Of a stretch of DNA of 64,000 nt, positions 6,920-15,301 are shown piece by piece. The first letter of the stretch is position 1, and each line of letters starts with the position of its first letter. The notes beneath the pieces were generated by a model. That model saw nothing but the letters and a program-made list of their open reading frames with translations, made no database searches and was not told where the DNA came from. The stretch is from Marispirochaeta sp964554875. GTDB lineage: Bacteria; Spirochaetota; Spirochaetia; JC444; Marispirochaetaceae. The stretch spans positions 1 to 64,000 of the forward strand of contig CAZKQJ010000019.1 in the NCBI GenBank assembly GCA_964554875.1, read 5' to 3'. The position numbers were made by a program, and so were the translations under genes.

Positions 6920-7323
6920 TGAGCATGAAACATCCGAAACTGCAGCAGTGGGACGAGACCATGAAAAGAATGTTCGATGAGATCGATGACTACCTGGAAG
7001 AGAAGTACGGTCACCTCTATCCCCTTCATCCTAACCGGGCAAAGAGGGGAAAGACTTCCAACAAGGAGCATGACGGTCTTTTCAATGTGGGAACATCCTT
7101 TTCCGCGGGCTTCGGGAGCAAACTGGGCCGGGGCTACGTTATCGATATCGATATGGTGACCTTGAGCAGGATACCCGACGATGTAGGTGAAGAAATCGAG
7201 GAAGAGGTCGTTGACCTGGTAAAGGAGCGGCTGCCGCGGTTTTTCCCCCACCGGGATCTAAAGGTCAGTCGGGATGGTCACGTCTACAAGATTCACGGGG
7301 ATTTTTCTCTTGGTTCCCTTTAG
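6919..7323 (+). CDS. Conserved-looking protein of unknown function
   Basis: A 134-residue soluble protein. The ATG shares one base with the rsgA stop codon (TGATG) and AGGAGG lies 8 nt upstream, so it is translated from the same message as rsgA. The N-terminus is helical and charged. The middle has GTSFSAGFGSKLGRGYVIDIDMVTL, a likely beta-hairpin, and the end is VSRDGHVYKIHGDFSLGSL. I do not recognise a named domain. Its place after rsgA suggests, but does not show, a link to ribosome or envelope maintenance. Confidence 0.8.
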   Translation: MSMKHPKLQQWDETMKRMFDEIDDYLEEKYGHLYPLHPNRAKRGKTSNKEHDGLFNVGTSFSAGFGSKLGRGYVIDIDMVTLSRIPDDVGEEIEEEVVDLVKERLPRFFPHRDLKVSRDGHVYKIHGDFSLGSL

Positions 7324-7350
7324 AAAACAAGAAAATATGGGAAACTCTTG

Positions 7351-7378
7351 TTGCATTTTTGGCTGAGTACATTACAAT
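7351..7378 (+). promoter_or_regulatory. Sigma-70-type promoter
   Basis: TTGCAT (7351-7356) and TACAAT (7373-7378) with a 16-bp spacer, about 50 nt before the next gene start. Confidence 0.6.
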
Positions 7379-7429
7379 AGGCGTGTAAGGATATTTCCAA
7401 TGTTTCCAATCTGTCCATGAGGTGAGGTT

Positions 7430-7792
7430 ATGCAAGAGAGGGTAGGAAAGTTCCTGCGCATCTTAAAGGTTGAACTTGAGGATCTGGAAGAGGATATAAA
7501 CACCCTGGCCGGACTTACGGATAAACGCAGGCAGGACCGGGCAATCACCGAATATGTGCACATGGAAAATATATCCCTGTTAAAGCAGGAGTTTGCGGGA
7601 ATCAAAAGGATTGTGGATGAACTGGACAAGATCGAACTGGTGGAAGATGAGACCTTTCCCGATTTTGTCGCACGGCTCAAGCAGCGCTGCAGGCAGACCA
7701 TTCACAGCTCCGCATATCCCGATGCGGTCTGCATTTTTGTAGAAAGGAAAATTGACAAGGTTGCTGAATATATGAAATCCAGGGTTGTCTGA
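7430..7792 (+). CDS. Small helical protein of unknown function
   Basis: A 120-residue, highly charged, probably all-helical cytoplasmic protein without signal peptide or membrane segment. GAGGTGAGGT precedes the ATG and a good promoter lies 50 nt upstream, so it is likely a single-gene unit. No motif points to a function. A possible coiled coil covers residues 10-35 (LKVELEDLEEDINTL). The gene lies directly before the V-ATPase operon but is separated from it by 170 nt that carry another possible promoter. Confidence 0.75.
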   Translation: MQERVGKFLRILKVELEDLEEDINTLAGLTDKRRQDRAITEYVHMENISLLKQEFAGIKRIVDELDKIELVEDETFPDFVARLKQRCRQTIHSSAYPDAVCIFVERKIDKVAEYMKSRVV

Positions 7793-7880
7793 TGACGGTG
7801 GGCTTTCAGGAATCGGTGATTTCTGAAACGCCAGAACCCCTTATATCGATAAAAAATTAGCGTATTTTTTACAAATTGTA

Positions 7881-7908
7881 TTGATTAAATAAAAAAGCTC
7901 CTTTAATA
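7881..7908 (+). promoter_or_regulatory. Possible promoter of the V-ATPase operon
   Basis: TTGATT (7881-7886) and TTAATA (7903-7908), 16 bp apart, in an AT-rich stretch 56 nt before atpE. The -10 box is imperfect. Confidence 0.4.
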
Positions 7909-7963
7909 TGTCGGCAAATCAATGCCGAATTAATACGATCTTGTGTATAAGAGCGAGGAAAGC

Positions 7964-8575
7964 ATGGATGTCCAACTGAGCGAACTTATTGAAAAGATAA
8001 AAACCGAAGGTCTTGGCTCCGCCAGGGAGGAGGCCGAAAAGGTTCTTCAGGAAGCCAGGCGTCGTAAGGAAGAAATCCTGAAAGAGGCAGAACAGGAAGC
8101 CAATCAGATCCGGTCCCGTGCCAGGGAAGAGGCCGCCCGAATGGAGGCCTCCGGACGTGCAGCCCTCGAGCAGGCAGCCAGGGACCTTATCCTGAAGGTG
8201 CGTCAGTCTATTCAGAGCATAGGTGAATCGATCCTTAATCAGAAAACCGCGGAAGCCTTGAGCGGTGAAGGCCTGGAAAGGATCATTCTCGCTGCCCTGG
8301 AAAAATGGGATGGTGCCGAAGGGGACCTTTCGCTTCTTCTCTCCGAAAAGGATGCCCGGGAGCTAGCGAAAAAGCTCACCGGTCAGCTTGCGTCCAGGTT
8401 CGGCGAGGGAGTGGAAATCAAACCTTTCCCTTCCATAAAGGCCGGTTTCAGGATTGGTACGAAAGAGGGAGGCAGCTACTACGATTTCTCCGCTGCGGAG
8501 ATTGCCGAAATGCTCTCCCGTCTGGTTAATCCCCAGTTGGCTGAAATCGTCGAGGCAGCGGCGAAAGAGTCGTAA
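7964..8575 (+). CDS. atpE: V-type ATPase subunit E
   Basis: Peripheral stalk subunit (203 residues). The first ~75 residues are an alanine- and glutamate-rich coiled coil, followed by a globular C-terminal domain, the usual layout of V/A-ATPase subunit E. AGGAA 3 nt before ATG 7964 supports this start over the ATG at 7943. It is the first gene of a seven-gene operon (E, DUF2764, A, B, D, I, K), the order known for Treponema and other spirochaetes. Confidence 0.85.
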   Translation: MDVQLSELIEKIKTEGLGSAREEAEKVLQEARRRKEEILKEAEQEANQIRSRAREEAARMEASGRAALEQAARDLILKVRQSIQSIGESILNQKTAEALSGEGLERIILAALEKWDGAEGDLSLLLSEKDARELAKKLTGQLASRFGEGVEIKPFPSIKAGFRIGTKEGGSYYDFSAAEIAEMLSRLVNPQLAEIVEAAAKES

Positions 8576-8586
8576 AGGGGACTGAC

Positions 8587-9120
8587 GTGTATTATTACAT
8601 AGTCGCGACCTTGCCTTTCCTCTCTTTTTCCAGCACGACGGAAACCGATGTCCAGGGATTCCTTGCCTTTGTGCGGAGCATGCTCCCGGAAAAGGACTTT
8701 CAGGTACTGGACTCTGTATACAGGGGTGAGGCTTCTTCTCATCCCTTTGTGGACAGAACGCGGGCCTTTCGCAGAGAGTTTGACCAGGAGCTCGCCCGCT
8801 ACCGCGCCCAGGGGATGGGCAAAGACCCGAACCAGTACGCCCAGGCGTCGGATCCCCGAATTGGAGAAAAAGCGCGGCAGTGTGTCGCTATGGAGAATCC
8901 CCTTGAAGCCGAGACCGAGGTCATGCGCTTTACCTGGGAATTCCTCGATGGACTCGAGGCGGGACATTTTTTTGATCTTGAGCGTCTTGTCATCCACTTG
9001 CTGAAACTCATGCTGCTGGAACGGAAAAACAAGCTTACAGAAGAGCGGGGTACCGCCCGGTATACCGAATCTTATCAGAATATCACCAAGCCTCTGGAGG
9101 ATGCCGAAATCGGCATCTGA
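8587..9120 (+). CDS. DUF2764 family protein of V-ATPase operons
   Basis: A 177-residue protein starting with GTG (MYYYIVATLPFLSF), a start typical of the DUF2764 family. Members sit between subunits E and A in V-ATPase operons of spirochaetes, chlamydiae and some Bacteroidetes. Those operons lack a recognisable subunit C, so a role as C-like central stalk cap is often guessed but not shown here. It is mostly helical, with the conserved-looking WEFLDGLEAGHFFDLERLVIHLLKL near the C-terminus. AAAGGGGA precedes the start. Confidence 0.8.
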   Translation: MYYYIVATLPFLSFSSTTETDVQGFLAFVRSMLPEKDFQVLDSVYRGEASSHPFVDRTRAFRREFDQELARYRAQGMGKDPNQYAQASDPRIGEKARQCVAMENPLEAETEVMRFTWEFLDGLEAGHFFDLERLVIHLLKLMLLERKNKLTEERGTARYTESYQNITKPLEDAEIGI

Positions 9121-9144
9121 AGCGGGAGATCGGAGTAGAGCACA

Positions 9145-10911
9145 ATGACGAATGGAACGGTTGTAGGTATAAACGGAAATATGGTCACCGTAGCTGTCGA
9201 CGGCACGGTCTCCATGAACGAAGTAGGATACATTATTGTGGGTGACCAGCGTCTGAAGGCCGAGGTTATCCGGGTAAATGCGAACAACGTTGAGCTGCAG
9301 GTTTTTGAAATCACCCGGGGAATCGGGATCGGCGACAAGGTCGAGTTTACCGGGGAGCTTCTGGCGGTCGAACTCGGACCCGGACTGCTTGGGCAGATTT
9401 ACGACGGTCTCCAGAACCCGCTGCCGAAGCTGGCCGAACAGTGCGGCTTTTTTCTGCAGCGGGGAGTCTATCTCGACGCCCTTCCCAGGGAGAGTAAATG
9501 GGAGTTTACCCCTTCGGTAAAAACCGGCGATACGGTACAGAGCGGAGACTCTCTCGGTACGGTTCCCGAGGGAATCTTCAAGCACCGCATAATGGTGCCC
9601 TTCAGTTTCAACGGGGTCTACACCGTTGAGTCCGTGGCGGAAGCCGGATCCTATACGGTGGATGACACCGTGGCCGTAATAAAGGACGGCAACGGAAACA
9701 AGCACACCCTGACAATGAAGTTCGAGTGGCCTGTAAAGCGGGCTATCAGCGCATACGAGGAGCGGCTCAAACCCTCCGAGCCGATGGTAACCAAGGTGCG
9801 GATCATCGACACATTTCTGCCGGTAGCCCGGGGCGGTACCTACTGTATTCCCGGTCCCTTCGGCGCCGGAAAGACGGTTCTCCAGCAGGTAACCAGCCGT
9901 AACGCCGAGGTCGACATCGTTATCATCGCCGCCTGCGGAGAACGGGCAGGTGAAGTCGTGGAAACCCTGAAGGAGTTCCCGGAACTCCTCGATCCCCGGA
10001 CCGGCAAAACCCTGATGGAACGAACCATTATCATCGCGAATACCAGCTCCATGCCCGTCGCGGCCCGGGAAGCTTCGGTATATACCGCCGTTACCCTTGC
10101 GGAGTACTACCGCCAGATGGGACTGCATGTTCTGCTTCTGGCAGACTCAACCTCGCGATGGGCCCAGGCCATGCGGGAGATGTCCGGACGTCTCGAGGAG
10201 ATTCCCGGAGAAGAGGCTTTTCCGGCATACCTTGAGTCCACCATCGCCTCCTTCTACGAACGTGCCGGGCTTGTCCGCCTCAAGGACGGCAGCGTCGGTT
10301 CGGTAACCATCGGCGGTACGGTAAGCCCCGCGGGGGGTAACTTCGAGGAACCGGTAACCCAGGCGACATTAAAGGTCGTCGGCGCCTTCCACGGACTCTC
10401 CCGTGAACGCTCGGACGCAAGAAAGTACCCGGCCATCCATCCCCTGGATTCATGGTCCAAATACGAGGGTTCGGTCAATCACGCCCTTACCGAATACGCC
10501 CGGGAACTCCTGTTCCGAGGAGACGAGATCGGCCAGATGATGAAGGTAGTCGGAGAAGAGGGAACGAGTCTGGACGACTTTGTAATCTACCTGAAGAGTG
10601 ACTTCCTCGACGCCGTCTATCTTCAGCAGGACTCCTTCGATGCCATCGACTTTTCCGTCAGCGTTGAACGGCAGGACCATATCTTCAACATCCTGTTCAA
10701 GGTCCTGGGCGGAAAGCTGGGTTTTGAAAGCAAGGAAGAGGCCCGTTCCTACTTTAACAACCTGCGGCAGCTCTTTATCGACTATAACCGGAGCCAGTGG
10801 CAGGGCGACGAGTTCAAGGAACTGGAAGGAAAGATCCTTAAGATGATAGATGAGCGCCAGTCTGGAATGGAAAGCAAAGCGGCCCGTTTACTGCAGACCG
10901 TGGCAGAGTAG
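9145..10911 (+). CDS. atpA: V-type ATPase catalytic subunit A
   Basis: The 588-residue catalytic ATP-binding subunit of the V1 head. The P-loop GPFGAGKT is at residues 237-244, preceded by the long non-homologous insertion (residues ~110-190) that separates V/A-type A subunits from F-type beta subunits. The DSTSRWAQAMREMSGRLEE segment and the C-terminal helical domain are present. Full length for the family. Lies in the operon with 24 nt to the gene before and 18 nt to the gene after. Confidence 0.97.
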   Translation: MTNGTVVGINGNMVTVAVDGTVSMNEVGYIIVGDQRLKAEVIRVNANNVELQVFEITRGIGIGDKVEFTGELLAVELGPGLLGQIYDGLQNPLPKLAEQCGFFLQRGVYLDALPRESKWEFTPSVKTGDTVQSGDSLGTVPEGIFKHRIMVPFSFNGVYTVESVAEAGSYTVDDTVAVIKDGNGNKHTLTMKFEWPVKRAISAYEERLKPSEPMVTKVRIIDTFLPVARGGTYCIPGPFGAGKTVLQQVTSRNAEVDIVIIAACGERAGEVVETLKEFPELLDPRTGKTLMERTIIIANTSSMPVAAREASVYTAVTLAEYYRQMGLHVLLLADSTSRWAQAMREMSGRLEEIPGEEAFPAYLESTIASFYERAGLVRLKDGSVGSVTIGGTVSPAGGNFEEPVTQATLKVVGAFHGLSRERSDARKYPAIHPLDSWSKYEGSVNHALTEYARELLFRGDEIGQMMKVVGEEGTSLDDFVIYLKSDFLDAVYLQQDSFDAIDFSVSVERQDHIFNILFKVLGGKLGFESKEEARSYFNNLRQLFIDYNRSQWQGDEFKELEGKILKMIDERQSGMESKAARLLQTVAE

Positions 10912-10929
10912 AGTTAAGGGAGAAACAGA

Positions 10930-12240
10930 ATGCGCAAGGTATACAGCAAGATAGAAGCTATCTCCGGAAATGTTATTACCGTCTCGGCGACGGATGTTAA
11001 ATACGGCGATCTGGCGGTTATCTCCTCCGCCCATGGTGAGTCCCTGGCGGAGGTAATCCGCATGAAGGGAGAAAAGGTCTCCCTTCAGGTATTCTCGGGA
11101 GGGCGGGGAATCTCCACCGGCGACGAAGTACGCTTTCTCGGTCACTCCATGAAGGTCTCATTCTCGGATAACCTCATGGGCCGTATTTTCGACGGATCCG
11201 GACGTCCCAGGGACAACGGACCCTCCCTCGAGGAGAACATGATCGAGATCGGCGGACCCTCGGTCAATCCCGCCAAAAGAATCATTCCCCGGAACATGGT
11301 CCGGACCGGAATCCCCATGATCGACGTTTTCAACTCCCTGGTGGAGTCACAGAAGCTGCCGATCTTTTCGGTCTCCGGTGAACCCTACAACCCCCTGCTG
11401 GCTCGAATCGCCCTTCAGGCCGAGGTCGATATCATCATTCTGGGGGGCATCGGGCTCAAGTTCGACGACTATCTCTACTTCAAGGAGACTCTGGAAGAGG
11501 GCGGGGCCATGAGCCGGACCATCTTCTTTGTCCATACCGCCGCCGACCCCATCGTAGAGGCGCAGCTGGTACCGGACATCAGCCTGGCGGTAGCTGAAGG
11601 CTTCGCCCTGAAGGGAAAGAAGGTACTGGTTCTTCTGACGGATATGACCAACTACGCCGACGCCATGAAAGAGATCGCCATTACCATGGAGCAGGTACCA
11701 TCGAACCGGGGATACCCCGGAGACCTCTACTCTCAGCTGGCATCCCGCTACGAAAAGGCCGTCGACTTCGAGGGTGCGGGTTCCATTACCATCCTCGGTG
11801 TTACCACCATGCCCGGCGACGATGTAACCCATCCTGTACCGGACAACACCGGGTATATTACCGAAGGACAGTACTACCTGAAGAACGGCCGTATCGAGCC
11901 CTTCGGAAGCCTTTCCCGGCTCAAGCAGCAGGTCAACAGCTCCACCCGGGACGATCACCGCTCCCTTATGGACGGTATGATCAAGCTTTACGCAGCCTTC
12001 AAGGAGTCCATGGAGAAAAAATCCATGGGATTCCGCATGTCGGACTGGGACCAGAAACTCCTCAAGTACGGAGACATGTTTGAAGAGAAAATGATGGACC
12101 TCACGGTCAATATTCCCCTGGAGGAGGCTCTTGATCTTGGGTGGAAGATTCTGGCTGAGTGCTTCGAGCCCCAGGAGACTGGTTTGCGGTCTTCGCTTAT
12201 AGAAAAATTCTGGCCCAAAGAGATCGCAACCGCGCAGTAA
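10930..12240 (+). CDS. atpB: V-type ATPase non-catalytic subunit B
   Basis: The 436-residue regulatory nucleotide-binding subunit that alternates with A in the hexameric head. As usual for B subunits the P-loop is replaced by SVSGEPYNPLLARIA, while the LTDMTNYADAMKEI and YPGDLYSQLASRYEKA segments are intact. The ribosome binding site GGGAG precedes ATG. Full length. Confidence 0.96.
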   Translation: MRKVYSKIEAISGNVITVSATDVKYGDLAVISSAHGESLAEVIRMKGEKVSLQVFSGGRGISTGDEVRFLGHSMKVSFSDNLMGRIFDGSGRPRDNGPSLEENMIEIGGPSVNPAKRIIPRNMVRTGIPMIDVFNSLVESQKLPIFSVSGEPYNPLLARIALQAEVDIIILGGIGLKFDDYLYFKETLEEGGAMSRTIFFVHTAADPIVEAQLVPDISLAVAEGFALKGKKVLVLLTDMTNYADAMKEIAITMEQVPSNRGYPGDLYSQLASRYEKAVDFEGAGSITILGVTTMPGDDVTHPVPDNTGYITEGQYYLKNGRIEPFGSLSRLKQQVNSSTRDDHRSLMDGMIKLYAAFKESMEKKSMGFRMSDWDQKLLKYGDMFEEKMMDLTVNIPLEEALDLGWKILAECFEPQETGLRSSLIEKFWPKEIATAQ

Positions 12241-12252
12241 GAAGGGGAGTGT

Positions 12253-12849
12253 ATGGCCGCCGTCAAACTGACGAAGAACGAGCTTAAAAAACAGAAAGAC
12301 TCCTTGAAGCGGTTCCAACGCTACCTGCCGACCCTGCAGCTCAAGAAGCAGCAGCTGCAGCTGGTTATCCGACAGGTAGAGGCGGAGGAACAGGAGCTGA
12401 AGCGAAAACAGCAGGCCCTGAGGGACAAGCTCCAGCACTGGATTGCCGTTTTTGGCGACGAGATCGACCTGGAAGAGTATGTTCAGATCGATCACGTGGA
12501 AACGGAGACCGGGAATATAGCCGGTGTCGATGTTCCGGTCTTCAAGGAACTCAATTTCAAGGATATTGAGTGGGACCTTCTGGAGACCCCTCTGTGGATC
12601 GACAAAGGGATCGCCGCCTTGAAGGAGCTAATTACCTTTGACGCCGAGGTCGCCGTTCTGCAGCGCCGCAGGAAACTGCTGCAGGATGAGCTCCGGACAA
12701 CATCCCAGCGGGTTAACCTCTTTGAAAAGGTAAAGATTCCGGAATCAAAGGAAAACATCCGGCGTATCCAGATATATCTCGGCGATCAGCAGACCGCCGC
12801 GGTTGTCCGGGGAAAGATGGCCAAGGCAAAGGTTGTGGGAGCTTCATGA
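12253..12849 (+). CDS. atpD: V-type ATPase subunit D
   Basis: The 198-residue central rotor shaft. It begins with the family-like KLTKNELKKQKDSLKRFQRYLPTL and has the two long helices expected of a rotating coiled coil (residues ~5-65 and ~125-185). Starts 12 nt after atpB with GGGGAG ahead of the ATG. No separate subunit F gene follows, so the rotor partner of D is either absent or encoded elsewhere. Confidence 0.92.
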   Translation: MAAVKLTKNELKKQKDSLKRFQRYLPTLQLKKQQLQLVIRQVEAEEQELKRKQQALRDKLQHWIAVFGDEIDLEEYVQIDHVETETGNIAGVDVPVFKELNFKDIEWDLLETPLWIDKGIAALKELITFDAEVAVLQRRRKLLQDELRTTSQRVNLFEKVKIPESKENIRRIQIYLGDQQTAAVVRGKMAKAKVVGAS

Positions 12850-12874
12850 AACGCGGAACAAGGATGAGTGCAGC

Positions 12875-14689
12875 ATGATTGTAGCAATGAAAAAGGTCTA
12901 CCTGATTCTCCTGGATTCTGAACGGGAAGAGTCCCTGAAGAAACTGAAGGATCTCGGAGTAGTTCATCTGGAAGACTGTGCCGGAACCAGTGAAACCCTG
13001 GAGGCTTTGAAGGAAAAGAGGGATCAGGTCAACAGGGTCCTTATCGCATTATCCGACATCTCTGTCAAAGACCATAAAACCCCCGGGGACGCTGAAAAAA
13101 AGGCCTTTGAAATCCTCGATCTTCTGGAAGAGAAAAAAAAGCTCCAGGAAAAACTCGCCCAGCTGCGCAAGGACGAGGAGCTTTTGAAAGGCTGGGGCGA
13201 CTTTGATCCTGAGGATCTGTCGTATCTGCGAAAGGAGGGAATCGGGGTACGACTGGTGCAGATTCCCAAAAAGGCAGCCGAACCGTACCTGGGTAAAAAA
13301 GGTTTTTACTGTGTTGATGACACAACACCGGTATACCGTTTTGCCCTTGTTGATAATGAAGAGGAACCGCCTGCAGAGGCGGTGGATTTTACCCCCCCGG
13401 AACACGGGCTGAGTACCGTGCGGGAGAATATCGGCGCCCTTGAAGAAAGACTCCGGAAGACCGACGAAGTTTTGGAAAAAGAAGCCGTTTTCCAGAAGGC
13501 CCTTACCAGCTACCGCAGCGAGCTCGACGATGAGATTCGCTTTGAAGAGGTTCGAAACGGGGTCGGAACCGAGGATGAACTTGTCTACCTCTACGGATTT
13601 GCTCCCGAACCCGGGGCAGCGGAACTGAAGGACGCAGCCGCTGCAAACGGCTGGGGACTGATGATGCGGGATCCCACAAAGGACGAATATGTACCGACGC
13701 TGGTTGAACGCAGAGGGCCTGTAAAGATGGCCAAGCCTATCTTCGATCTGATGGGCACCTTTCCCGGTTATCGGGAGTTCGATATCAGTCTGGTCTTCCT
13801 GACGGCCTTTACCATTTTCGTTGCCATGATCGTTGGAGACGCGGGGTACGGGCTTATTTTCCTCGGTCTTGCCTTCTGGGGACTTGCCAGGGCCCCGGAA
13901 TCGGCGAAGCTGCCTCTGAAGCTTGTGGTGCTTCTCTCGTCGGCCATCGTCATCTGGGGAGCTATAACCGGCACATGGTTCGGTTCCGAGACCATAGCCT
14001 CCTGGAAACCCTTCAACAGCCTGATTATTCCCCAGATAGCCAGTTTTGCCCAGGAAGGGGTGGACTCAGTCCTGGCGGTTCAGCTTATCTGCTTTATTAT
14101 AGGAGTAGCCCAGCTGAGCATAGCCCGGATCGAGATGTTTTTCCGCACCCTGCCGAGTCTGAAGGCTTTTGAGCATCTCGGATGGCTCTCCCTCTTGTGG
14201 GGGCTCTTCTTCCTGGCCATGAATATCGTGCTCGGAATTACCTCCTGGCAGGGAGTAGAGTTCACGCCCCTGGTAATCCCCCTGGCTGTCGCAGGTTTCG
14301 TCCTGATTGTGCTCTTTTCGAACCAGCAGGGCCACTTTCTGCGGGACATGCTGAAAGGACTCAATCCCATAAATCTGCTGCTGAATTTTCTGGACGGGGT
14401 AAGTTCCTTCTCAAATATTATCTCCTACATTCGTCTGTTTGCCGTGGGTCTTTCCAGCGTCGCGGTGGCGGCGAGTTTCAATGCCATGGCCATGTCCATA
14501 GGATTCGACGGACCCCAGGCAATAGCCTCGGTTCTGATGCTGATCATCGGTCATGGACTGAATATTATTCTTGCCCTGATGTCGATTATCGTACACGGTA
14601 TCCGATTGAACATGCTGGAATATTCCGGACAGCTCGGACTTGAATGGTCCGGGTATCCCTACGAGCCGTTCGCTAAACGGGCGGCCTGA
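12875..14689 (+). CDS. atpI: V-type ATPase membrane subunit I (a-type)
   Basis: A 604-residue protein with a cytoplasmic N-terminal half (two coiled-coil arms) and about seven membrane helices in the C-terminal half. The essential arginine of the ion half-channels is R520 in NIISYIRLFAVGLSS. It forms the stator with subunit K. ATG 12875 follows AAGGATG by about 10 nt and gives the family-like start MIVAMKKVYLILL; an in-frame ATG at 12803 would overlap atpD and adds atypical residues. Confidence 0.94.
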   Translation: MIVAMKKVYLILLDSEREESLKKLKDLGVVHLEDCAGTSETLEALKEKRDQVNRVLIALSDISVKDHKTPGDAEKKAFEILDLLEEKKKLQEKLAQLRKDEELLKGWGDFDPEDLSYLRKEGIGVRLVQIPKKAAEPYLGKKGFYCVDDTTPVYRFALVDNEEEPPAEAVDFTPPEHGLSTVRENIGALEERLRKTDEVLEKEAVFQKALTSYRSELDDEIRFEEVRNGVGTEDELVYLYGFAPEPGAAELKDAAAANGWGLMMRDPTKDEYVPTLVERRGPVKMAKPIFDLMGTFPGYREFDISLVFLTAFTIFVAMIVGDAGYGLIFLGLAFWGLARAPESAKLPLKLVVLLSSAIVIWGAITGTWFGSETIASWKPFNSLIIPQIASFAQEGVDSVLAVQLICFIIGVAQLSIARIEMFFRTLPSLKAFEHLGWLSLLWGLFFLAMNIVLGITSWQGVEFTPLVIPLAVAGFVLIVLFSNQQGHFLRDMLKGLNPINLLLNFLDGVSSFSNIISYIRLFAVGLSSVAVAASFNAMAMSIGFDGPQAIASVLMLIIGHGLNIILALMSIIVHGIRLNMLEYSGQLGLEWSGYPYEPFAKRAA

Positions 14690-14761
14690 TACTGGTGCTG
14701 ATGTCCTTCGTAATGGGGGACTGTGAGTATACAACGAATATAATTTTGTAAGGAGCATCCT

Positions 14762-15184
14762 ATGAATTTTGGTTTGCTTGGCTTTTCCGCCGCAATAGCC
14801 TTCGCGGCCATGGGTTCCGCCATTGGAGCGGGAGCTGCCGGTATGGCGGCTGTCGGAGCCTGGAAGAAGTGTTTCGCCCAGAACCGGCCCGCTCCCTTCA
14901 TGCTGGTAGCCTTTGTCGGCGCACCCCTGACTCAGATCATCTACGGTATGATTCTGATGAACTCCATCATGGCTGTGCAGGAACCGACCATGGCCCACCT
15001 GGGAATCGGCCTCTTCGGCGGTATCGCCATGGGCTTTTCCGCAGCCTTCCAGGGAAAGGCGGGAGCCGCCGCCTCGGACGCCCTGGCCGAAACCGGCAAG
15101 GGATTCGTCAACTACATGATGGTCCTGGGTCTGGTTGAGACCGTTGCCCTCTTTGTAATGGTCTTCCTGCTCGGTACTATCTAA
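14762..15184 (+). CDS. atpK: V-type ATPase rotor subunit K, Na+-type signature
   Basis: A 140-residue, four-helix (double hairpin) rotor-ring proteolipid. Only the second hairpin carries the ion-binding acid, E126 in LGLVETVAL. Residues T57 and Q58 (APLTQIIYG) and Q97 (AFQGKAG) match the Na+ ligands T64, Q65 and Q110 of Enterococcus hirae NtpK, and E126 matches E139. That set predicts Na+ rather than H+ coupling. A strong site (AAGGAG) precedes the ATG. Last gene of the operon, followed by a stable hairpin. Confidence 0.93.
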   Translation: MNFGLLGFSAAIAFAAMGSAIGAGAAGMAAVGAWKKCFAQNRPAPFMLVAFVGAPLTQIIYGMILMNSIMAVQEPTMAHLGIGLFGGIAMGFSAAFQGKAGAAASDALAETGKGFVNYMMVLGLVETVALFVMVFLLGTI

Positions 15185-15203
15185 TATATCGACGGCGACC
15201 TGT

Positions 15204-15242
15204 TTCCCCTCTGAAGGATGAGAGATCTCCTTTTGAGGGGAA
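15204..15242 (+). terminator. Hairpin ending the V-ATPase operon
   Basis: TTCCCCTC (15204-15211) pairs perfectly with GAGGGGAA (15235-15242); inside, AAGGA (15214-15218) pairs with TCCTT (15228-15232). It lies 20 nt after the atpK stop. There is no strong U-tract (TCCCTTT follows), so it may be a weak terminator or a 3'-protecting stem. Confidence 0.55.
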
Positions 15243-15263
15243 TCCCTTTGATCCGCCTACCAC

Positions 15264-15292
15264 TTGGCGAAACTCCTGCTTTTGCCGATAAT
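15264..15292 (+). promoter_or_regulatory. Possible ispG promoter giving a near-leaderless message
   Basis: TTGGCG (15264-15269) and GATAAT (15287-15292), spacer 17 bp. The expected transcription start (15298-15300) is only 2-4 nt before the ispG ATG at 15302, which has no ribosome binding site. Confidence 0.45.
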
Positions 15293-15301
15293 CCTAGACA
15301 G

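Noticed and set aside
8479..10128. 549-residue minus-strand frame opposite atpE, DUF2764 and atpA
   Set aside because: Codon bias of the strong V-ATPase genes creates a long shadow frame; no recognisable domain.
11347..12495. 382-residue minus-strand frame opposite atpB and atpD
   Set aside because: Antisense shadow of two confidently identified subunits.
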